Positions 56,658-64,000 of a stretch of 64,000 bases of DNA are shown here, one piece after another. The DNA lies in contig JAJTUQ010000003.1 of NCBI GenBank assembly GCA_021399445.1, positions 4,960,001 through 5,024,000 of the forward strand, written 5' to 3'. The position numbers and the translations under genes were made by a program. The stretch is from Xylogone sp. PMI_703 (Eukaryota > Ascomycota > Leotiomycetes). The notes beneath the pieces were generated by a model. That model did no database searches. It was not told the origin of the DNA and was given only the letters and a program-made list of their open reading frames with translations. Numbering within the stretch: the first letter of the stretch is position 1; each line of letters begins with the position of its first letter.

Positions 56658-58125
56658 ACTGAAGGACGTGAGACGTGATTTTGGTAAGGAACTCTGTGAG
56701 GGCGGGAGGTTACGGTCTTATCTATTGCTGGTTGGTCGCACATTGTAACCTGACCCAAACTATGATATTTTTTGGGCGCCGCCTTCCAGACTAAACTATA
56801 ATTCTGATCAATCTGCGGTCCCAAATCGAAAGTTGGACCAGACTGTAGGTATTACAAACTCCCCGTAATGGTATATCGAGGGTAATAGCCTCTGAATTTG
56901 CGCAGCGATGCGGTTAGATCGTTAGCAACGGGCAAGAGGGAAGGCTCTCTGCATAGCAAGTCGGCATACTGAAACATGCATGTATAGATAAGCCTGTGCA
57001 ACAGTTCACACAAGGCTGATTTGTCAGGACCGAAAAGTCGAATGCCCTCTTGCGGTCTACAGTAATAGTAGTAGAGTTCGAAGACTTTGGCAGGGCCATT
57101 TTCATAAGAGATAGCACACTAAAAATGAAAGCAGCTGTAACCTAGAAACAACTTCCATTATCCCAATCTGAGTGGGCAAAAGCTTCCAATTAGCCTAGCA
57201 TTAGTTCATTATCGATATAAAGACTCTAGGTTCTAAACACAGAGCGTATTAGTTTTTGAATCATGCAGCATCTGTGTATGAATATTAGAGTCTAACACAC
57301 TATGGGTCTAAGGCCTTAGGGACCGGTGTGGATACAAGCATAGTGGAGACAAGCCACCATGCAAGTAGGGACCTCTGTTTACGAATCACAAGCAACCCCA
57401 ACTTTCCATACGTCTATACGACACCTTGAAATTGTTTGCTATATTAGACTTACTATTGTTTTATCTTATTCTTAAATATTTTGCAGTTTATCAGAAACCA
57501 GACACAACGGCTTGTTGAACCGGCTATAGCAATGGTTTCGCTTGCGAGAATATCTGATGCAGAATGGTACTTTTCGTCATAGGTAGCAAGAGGGGTTCAA
57601 GGCCATCGAAATGTCCGTTTTTGTCGGAGTTATGAAGGCTGCAATAATTACGGCCGTTACAATAGAGTACGGCCCGACCGAATTGTAAGACGTAGAAATT
57701 GCATGAAGCGCTCAGATAAATGGTACGTGGCATGTAGGTCAGCCCTCCATAGACGCCCTTAAACATGACCGGATTAGCATCACCTAAGCATAGCTGTGGA
57801 GGCTGCCGGTGATGTGGCATGATAAATAATCCCAAATTATCATAACATAGGGCAATGCCTCGGAGTCTCACTCAGCATTCTGTGTTACCCAAGTTGGAGA
57901 AAGTCACACATCCATCACCGCGATATAACGCATGAACTAATGGACTGCCCCTCATCTCTAACTCCGCCCCCGCTCCGCAGAAATACAAGCAGTTGGCAGA
58001 GTATATATATATGAAAAATCACACACTATTCTACTCTAAATTGGTCCAACAAAGTATAGCATAAAGACAATAACACTCTTAACTTATAGGTTACGAGTCA
58101 ACAATATAAAGCCTCCCACCCAATC
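56658..58125. promoter_or_regulatory. Divergent promoter region (SdhC-like / ALDH)
   Basis: 1.47 kb shared upstream region. Toward the ALDH gene it has CCGCCCCCGCTCC at 57964-57976 (a STRE/CreA-like C-rich box) and a TATATATATA element around 58002-58011, about 115 bp before the ALDH ATG. Short minus frames at 56914-57117 and 57524-57871 have no recognisable features and are not called. Confidence 0.45.
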
Positions 58126-59604
58126 ATGGCTGCTCAACTCCCGAGCGTCCAAGAGTGCATGCCGTCACACAAGGAGCTATTCTATGGCGGAGACTGGCAT
58201 CGCCCTCTCAAGAATGAATACGTGGAAACCTTCAACCCTGCTACTGGTAGTGTCATTGATCGCATTGCGCAAGCCGGATCAGACGACGTCGATGCTGCCG
58301 TAAAGGCAGCTCATCAAGCATTTCACGGATGGCGAGCCACCCCGCCAGCAGAGCGAGCAGCTTGTCTGCGAAAAGCAGCTGATGTGATCCGGCAGCACAG
58401 CAAAGAACTGGCCCTCCTCGACGCTCTGAACACCGGGAACCCTGTCGCAGAAATGCTGGGCGATGCTAATGTAGCAGCGGCTAATCTAGAGTACTTTGCA
58501 GGTTTGATACCCATGATCCGTGGTGAAACAATTCCTCAATCCGAAGATGGCTTCCACTATACAATACGACAGCCCTGGGGAGTCGTTGCTCGTATCATTG
58601 CCTTCAACCATCCGATCATGTTCGCAGGAGCCAGGATTGCTGCTCCCTTGGCTGCTAGAAACACCGTCATCGTCAAAGCGCCTGATCAAGCTCCACTCTC
58701 CTGTTTGCGGCTGGCAGAGCTCCTCCATGACATCTTCCCCCCAGGTGTCGTTAACTTCCTACCGGGCAGTGTTGAGTGTGGAAAAGCTCTATCAACCCAC
58801 CCTTTGGTACGCAAGATCACCCTGATTGGCAGTATCCCGACTGGTAAGGCCATTCAGCAAGCTGCTGCCGGCACGCTCAAGTCAACGCTTTTTGAGCTGG
58901 GTGGGAAGAATGCACTTCTGGCATTCCCCGATGCTGATATTGATAAGTTGGTTGAAGGAGTGGCAAGAGGGATGAATTTTACTTGGGCTGGCCAATCTTG
59001 TGGTTCAACCACACGAGTGTTCCTCCACGAGTCACATTACGATGAAGTTATCAATCGGGTGTGCCAATTTGTAAAAACATATTACGTCCCAGGTGTGCCT
59101 ACTGACATGGCTACTACCATGGGCCCAGTCATCAACAAAACTGCACACGACCGAGTCTTGTCGTACATTGAGAGCGCAAAGAAAGAAGGCGCCGAGCTAG
59201 TCCTCGGTGGCAAGGTTCCAGATAACAATCCCGCGATTAAAGATGGGTATTTCATCGAGCCAACAATCTTCACTAACGTGAAGCCGGACATGCGGATAGC
59301 TCGAGAGGAGATTTTTGGTCCTGTTCTATCCATCTTCAAGTGGAACGATGAGGAGGAGCTAATCCGGCTCGCGAATGACACAAACTATGGACTCACAGCT
59401 GCAATATATACGCAGAACATGGCTACAGCGCATCGCACGGCGCCCAGGCTAGAAGCGGGCTTCATATGGGTGAACCAGGTAGGGAGACACTTTCTTGGTG
59501 TTCCGTTTGGAGGAGTTAAAGAGTCTGGCCTGGGAAGAGAGGAATGTCTGGATGAGTTGCTTTCATTTACTCAGATCAAAAGTGTCAATGTCAGTCTAGC
59601 TTGA
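58126..59604 (+). CDS. Aldehyde dehydrogenase, betaine-aldehyde type
   Basis: Single exon, 492 residues, normal ALDH length. The NAD-binding and catalytic motifs are all present: WGVVARIIAFNHP, a coenzyme-binding VKAPDQAP, LIGSIPTGKAI, FELGGKNA with the general base Glu257, and GQSCGSTTR with the nucleophile Cys292. The C-terminal EEIFGPVLSIFKW and GVPFGGVKESGLGREE segments complete the fold. It resembles fungal betaine aldehyde dehydrogenases, which oxidise betaine aldehyde to glycine betaine, but substrate range in this family is wide. No targeting signal, so cytosolic. It is divergent from the SdhC-like gene across 1.5 kb. Confidence 0.92.
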   Translation: MAAQLPSVQECMPSHKELFYGGDWHRPLKNEYVETFNPATGSVIDRIAQAGSDDVDAAVKAAHQAFHGWRATPPAERAACLRKAADVIRQHSKELALLDALNTGNPVAEMLGDANVAAANLEYFAGLIPMIRGETIPQSEDGFHYTIRQPWGVVARIIAFNHPIMFAGARIAAPLAARNTVIVKAPDQAPLSCLRLAELLHDIFPPGVVNFLPGSVECGKALSTHPLVRKITLIGSIPTGKAIQQAAAGTLKSTLFELGGKNALLAFPDADIDKLVEGVARGMNFTWAGQSCGSTTRVFLHESHYDEVINRVCQFVKTYYVPGVPTDMATTMGPVINKTAHDRVLSYIESAKKEGAELVLGGKVPDNNPAIKDGYFIEPTIFTNVKPDMRIAREEIFGPVLSIFKWNDEEELIRLANDTNYGLTAAIYTQNMATAHRTAPRLEAGFIWVNQVGRHFLGVPFGGVKESGLGREECLDELLSFTQIKSVNVSLA

Positions 59605-60074
59605 ATTGAATAAGCACGCAGAAGATCAAATTGTGGCGTGGAATTTTCTATAATTTGTAATTCAACAATTTATTTGATTGCTCTATCAAATTGCTATGTC
59701 GCCTGCTTGATGCTACATACGAAAGTATTGGTTGAGTATTTCGAATCCTTAAAGTTAGTTCTCAGTGCCGCTCCATTTCTTCTAACCATTCTCTGCTTCC
59801 AAAGATCTAATTCATACAATGTAGATTTGAGTGCTTGACTGACCTGATATACAAAATAACAAAGTAACCTAAGGCTTCCGACAAAATAATGTTCCGCCAG
59901 TTTACTGTCTCATGAGGGGCCGAACGGTCCTTTTTGAGATCGTGTACCTTTGACCAAGATAGACGTGAAAATTCATGTCATCTACTTTTAGTAATCCACA
60001 TATCTTCCTTTCCCTAAGATCGTTCTATCATCCTATTTTAACCAATTGTATAAACAACAGAAATGACCCCATCA
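59605..60074. other. Intergenic between convergent genes
   Basis: 470 bp of AT-rich sequence between the 3' ends of the ALDH and the quinone oxidoreductase genes. Nothing beyond likely poly(A) regions is seen. Confidence 0.5.
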
Positions 60075-61430
60075 TTAATTGAGCCAACCTTTGGCACCGC
60101 CCCAAGTACCTTTGACCATGGAATTATAGTAGACCCATGGGAAGAAGTCCTTCTTTAGGTGGTAGAAGGCGCGACGAGGAACTGCTTGGTTAATACCGAA
60201 CCATTTACCAAACGTCTCTTTAGGCACGCCACCATACTTGAACTCAGCAAGAAGGACTTTTCCATATTCAGTCGTTAGTGGACACGATGTGTAACCATCA
60301 TATGTTGCCTCAGGCTCCTTGCCCTCCATGGATCTCAGCAAGCCGCTCACGAGGACTGGAGCTTGCGAGGTGATTGCTGCTGCAGTCTTGGACGTTGGTA
60401 AGCTGGAGGCATCGCCTGCAGACCAGATATTTGGGTACTTCTTGTGACGAGTAGTGCTGTCGTCTACGTCGACATATCCAGCTTCGTTCGCTAAAGTGCT
60501 GTTCTTGACAAATGAATGCGGGCCCATCTTGGGCACAACGTGTAAGAAGTCAAAGTGCTTCTTGACCTGCTCTTTTGTATCTTGACGAACAAAAGTTGCC
60601 GTATTACCATCAATAGCTGTGAGATCATGTTGAAACAATCCTTCAACACCTCTCTCCTTCCGTGCCTCCTCGAGCGCGGCACTATACTTGGGCACACCAA
60701 ACATTGCAGGAAGGCCTGTGGCGAAGCTGATCTTGATAGGTGAGGCGGAGGGGTTCTTAGGATCATATAGACCTGCACCTTTCCAGTGGTCCAGAGCGAG
60801 CCACATGATTTTCTGTGGAGCGCCTGCGCACTTAATGACGCCAGCTGGCTGAGTGAAAATAGCATCACCCTTTTGGAGCGTCTTTACGGTGCCGAAGACT
60901 TTATCACATGTATCATAGCCGTATGTAGATGATACAAGAGCATCTGGAGAGGCAAGGGCCTCGGGCAGGCCTTTCACGCTCTCATAATCGATCTTGATGC
61001 CAGGGACAACAACTAGGTGCTCGTAACTAATCTTACCCCCGTTCTGTAAGGTGACTGAGTTGTCTTCGGGGGAGAAAGAGGACACGCCATCATTATAAAA
61101 CTTGAGTTTAGGATCAATCAGACTGCTCATTGGTCTCCTCAGCTCTTGCTTGGTCTTGACACCACCGCCCACTAAGGTCCATCCAGGCTGGTAATCATGC
61201 CATGATGCTGGATCGACTACGGCAATGTCTTCCGGGCCAAACTTGCCAGATCGAAGCAACTGATGGCTGATAGATAAACCAGCCGCGCCGCCACCAACGA
61301 CCACGACCTTGTGGTTGCCGGCAGCAGAATTTACTGGCGATACCGTTGCGAGATTCCGTCTTACGATTTGTGCAGTGAGTGTAGAATGCCTAACGGTGCT
61401 GACTGCTGAAGCTACAGGACGTTGGAACAT
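60075..61430 (-). CDS. Sulfide:quinone oxidoreductase, mitochondrial
   Basis: Single exon, 451 residues from ATG 61430; an upstream in-frame codon is TTG. The first ~35 residues are Arg/Ser/Thr-rich without acids (VRHSTLTAQIVRRNLATV), a clear mitochondrial presequence. The FAD motif VVVVGGGAAG is at residues 42-51. The sulfide-site cysteines typical of the eukaryotic type are seen in YGYDTCDKV and VIKCAGAPQKIMW. The C-terminal FFPWVYYNSMVKGTWGGAKGW forms the amphipathic membrane-docking end. It matches fission yeast Hmt2: it oxidises sulfide and passes electrons to ubiquinone in the inner membrane. Probably a housekeeping gene. Like the SdhC protein it reaches the quinone pool, which may be coincidence. 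Confidence 0.92.
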   Translation of the reverse strand: MFQRPVASAVSTVRHSTLTAQIVRRNLATVSPVNSAAGNHKVVVVGGGAAGLSISHQLLRSGKFGPEDIAVVDPASWHDYQPGWTLVGGGVKTKQELRRPMSSLIDPKLKFYNDGVSSFSPEDNSVTLQNGGKISYEHLVVVPGIKIDYESVKGLPEALASPDALVSSTYGYDTCDKVFGTVKTLQKGDAIFTQPAGVIKCAGAPQKIMWLALDHWKGAGLYDPKNPSASPIKISFATGLPAMFGVPKYSAALEEARKERGVEGLFQHDLTAIDGNTATFVRQDTKEQVKKHFDFLHVVPKMGPHSFVKNSTLANEAGYVDVDDSTTRHKKYPNIWSAGDASSLPTSKTAAAITSQAPVLVSGLLRSMEGKEPEATYDGYTSCPLTTEYGKVLLAEFKYGGVPKETFGKWFGINQAVPRRAFYHLKKDFFPWVYYNSMVKGTWGGAKGWLN

Positions 61431-62445
61431 GGCTGAGGTTGTAATTATCAATGATACAATAGAGATATTGTGAGAAATGGCCCAAAAACAACATCAATGG
61501 TGACAAAAACCTCTGAGCAGTCCGGCGGAAATACACTGGTGACTAGTGGAGAGGAATTTTAACACACGCGAGCTATATCCGCCTTCGCTACGGGTAGTGG
61601 TGTCTTTTGAACATTTTCTCTCCTGCGTGGCGAGTCGCCGAACCGCTTACTAAGGTCGCCGATTATCATCATAACTTGCTCATTCAATGAATCTTTTACG
61701 GTTTCTATTATACTTCTCAAATGCAATATAGACATGATATTCGGATCAAATCGGGCAAAGGACTACCCACCTACTAGGGCCCCATAGCTATACGCTGGCT
61801 GGGCGGATCAATTCCGAGCTAAAGAGAGACTAGCAATTATGGACACTCGTAAAACCAATAAGTCCAAGCAGATAATACATTATCTGGGACAAGGTCCTTG
61901 ATTCCCTATGGAATAAATGGGCAAATCATTAGTCTCACTAAGTAGCATATCTCAAGGCAATCCTACATTCGTCCTTCCTAAGTACAGGCTTCACTCGTCT
62001 TGTCGTTATACCCACTTGCAACTATAAGCAGTCATAAGGAGCGGGGCCTGTAATAGAAAAAGCTGATGAGAAAGAGCTTATAATCAAGAAATAGCCACAG
62101 TGTGTAAAGTCTTGTTGACGCGAGCAGCTATAGTAAGATCAAAGCTTACGCTTACAAGGTTTCACCACTGTTATCTCTCTGCAGCCATGTGAGCAAGATA
62201 ACTTACGATCAGAAGTAAGGTACTTGGGGAGATACTTGCTCACGAGCTAGATGATGGCTAGATTTGGATTAGCACATTCCCCATAGAACCTCGCATTCTA
62301 CCATTCTTAATTTTAAACATCTTAAATGGAAGCAGGTGTAGGTGCGTGGGGTTATGTCACATTGAAAAGCCTCTAATCGCAGTAAATATCAAGTTTTATG
62401 CGGACATACGTTAAATTGCATAAATTTGAGTCTGTGTTACATTTC
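61431..62445. other. Intergenic
   Basis: 1 kb upstream of the quinone oxidoreductase gene and downstream of the dehydrogenase gene, both on the minus strand. AT-rich. No supported gene or repeat. Confidence 0.5.
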
Positions 62446-63552
62446 TCATACCTTGGCTACCAACTCCTCTGTTAGCTTCCACAACCTATCTGCCTTCTCC
62501 TGGTCATATATGAACGGAGAGTACCCCGAACAGGTCCAATCCTGCCTCCTCTCCTCCGGCCCAGGCCACTCCCCAATCTCCTGCATGCTCTCTAGATACT
62601 TCCCTCCCTTACCCTCCAACTCCTTTGCCACCGCCGCCCAGACCTGTGTAGCTGCACCCTGGGCAGTGTTCTTCAAGTATGGCCGGTACGTATCATTACT
62701 GTGGACTGCGGCCCTCATTTCGTCGCTCGTGATCCAGAGATTGGAGTCGATTCCTCCTGGTTGCAGAGACCATGCGTGCAGGCCTTGAGGGCCGTACACT
62801 TTGTCGACGTAGTTTGCCATGTAGATGTTCGCAGTCTTGCTCTGTGCGTAGGCACGTACTTGGTCCCATTCTCGGTGCTCGAAGTTGGGGTCATCGAAGT
62901 TGATTTCGCTGCAACGGTGACCGATGGAGGCGACCATCACGAGACGGGAGTTGAATGAGGGAGTGGAAGATTTCAGGAGAATGTCTTTAAGTTCTTGGAA
63001 GAGGACGAAATGGCCGATGTGGTTGACGCCAAAGCAGGCTTCGAATCCTTGGGCGGTGTGCTGCTTGGTCGAGGGAAATGTTCCTGGCAGTCTGTTAGTC
63101 CGGACTGATGGGGTGTTCTTTTTCTGAAGCGCGAGTAGAATTGAGATATTAAGACGTTACTAACCGGCATTGCAGATCAAGGCATTCAGCTTGTCGCTCT
63201 TGGATAAAAATTCTTTGGCAGCACTGCGAACTGAGTTGAGGTCGGCAAGCTCCATAGTAATGGCTTCAATACCTCCCTTCACACCCCCATTGCTCTCAAT
63301 GATGCTCTTCACTGACTTCGCGCTCTTCTCTTCGCTGCGGGTGGTGATGAAGACGCGAGCACCAGTCATGTGGAGGGCGCGAGCGGTTTCGAGGCCGGTA
63401 GTGTCGTTTGCACCTGTTACTAGAAACACCTTATCCTTCATACCATCAATGAGGCCTTCCTCTTGGATGACTTGCAGAGCAGTGGGACGTGCATCACCGG
63501 GTCCTTGAGGGTTCTCGTGTGCGGCGGCCCACTTGGATGTAATCCGTGCCAT
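62446..63552 (-). CDS. Short-chain dehydrogenase (retinol-dehydrogenase-like)
   Basis: Exons 63552..63165 and 63083..62446 (intron 63164..63084, GTTAGT..CAG) join inside ICNAGTFP and give 341 residues. The Rossmann nucleotide motif VFLVTGANDTTG (42-53) has the spacing of the SDR TGxxxGxG loop, but with Asp-Thr in the middle. ICNAG is the structural NAG motif, VMVASIGH supplies the catalytic Ser, and YAQSKTAN the Tyr/Lys pair. It resembles the WWOX/retinol-dehydrogenase-like fungal SDRs, NADP(H)-dependent oxidoreductases of unknown substrate. No membrane anchor. The upstream 450 bp to the window edge is its promoter region. Confidence 0.9.
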
Positions 63553-64000
63553 GTTCTTTTTTTATTTCTATATTTTCCTAATTACCTTAAGACTGTTGAA
63601 ACACGACTAGAAAATAATGAAAATGTGTGTGTTGTAGATATCAGGTGATTTGAAGAAAATGGATATATGAACCTGGTGATGGACGAGATATATATACCTA
63701 CCGCGCGCTACGTCATGCGCAGCACATTTGTCATGGATGCGGCTGGTGTGCCGCTCTGTGGAATTAAGACCCCAAATCCCCTTTAACTCCCCCTCTCTTA
63801 CCTGGTTCTGGCATGTCTGGATCTCTAAAATGCGATGTTGGCGGCCGACCGCGAGATGCTGGCGAGACGCGATAAGCTTATAGGGGGGTTAGAGGGGAGC
63901 TCTAGCGGCCGTCGCTAGCGCCTCGGCTAACCGCACGCGGCCGAAGAGCCAATCGTCGCCAATTACCGGATCCGCGGAACTGACCGGGATCTCGTGATCT
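63553..64000. other. Promoter side of the SDR gene, to window edge
   Basis: AT-rich leader to about 63700 with TATATATACC at 63690-63699, then GC-rich sequence at the edge. CGCTACGTCATGCG at 63706-63719 contains a TACGTCA (CRE/AP-1-like) site. No gene seen before the window ends. Confidence 0.45.

Noticed and set aside
57524..57871. Minus-strand 115-codon frame in the SdhC/ALDH spacer
   Set aside because: No start context or domain; lies in divergent promoter DNA.
1..64000. CRISPR arrays, bacterial operons, rRNA genes
   Set aside because: No regularly spaced identical repeats and no rRNA signature words seen; gene structure is eukaryotic throughout.

Overview
This window looks like a chromosomal stretch of a filamentous ascomycete, most likely Pezizomycotina and possibly near the Eurotiales. 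The taxon is an inference from family content; I could not search databases. The signs are spliceosomal introns mostly of 49-185 nt with GT..AG ends, large AT-rich intergenic gaps, one Zn2Cys6 regulator, a fungal bZIP, DUF3712 and PNP-domain proteins, a cytochrome P450 and one solo LTR. Exon borders were worked out by hand from frame continuity and splice sites.

Layout. 0-18 kb: a 5'-truncated protein built of 19-residue helical modules (+), a DUF3712 membrane protein (+), a Zn2Cys6 regulator (-), a ten-exon dihydroorotase gene (+), a small disordered protein (+) and a Vps62-family protein (+). 20-24 kb: an aldo-keto reductase and a P450 (+), followed by a diverged copy of the P450 3' end. 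24-30 kb: a very large minus-strand gene with a nucleoside-phosphorylase-like domain at each end. Its first domain is broken by a stop and a frameshift. Beside it lie a MITE-like hairpin and a solo LTR with a 5-bp target duplication. 31-39 kb: a four-exon bZIP gene (-) and a Tachykinin-family gene (-) in long gene-poor flanks. 41-45 kb: an SAM methyltransferase and an M20 peptidase/amidohydrolase (+).

46-61 kb is the most unusual part. It holds a Delta12-type desaturase (-), a soluble HMG-CoA-reductase-like protein (+), an Osm1-type fumarate reductase (+), a stand-alone adenylation enzyme (+), a succinate dehydrogenase subunit C-like protein (-), a betaine-aldehyde-dehydrogenase-like ALDH (+) and a sulfide:quinone oxidoreductase (-). 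Relatives of drug targets (HMGR, SdhC) next to an adenylation enzyme resemble biosynthetic clusters that carry self-resistance copies. No PKS, terpene cyclase, transporter or cluster regulator is visible there, so this stays a hypothesis. The window closes with a short-chain dehydrogenase (-).

No rRNA gene, CRISPR array or complete tRNA was found. The only RNA-like signal is a tRNA-like A box near 10.8 kb.
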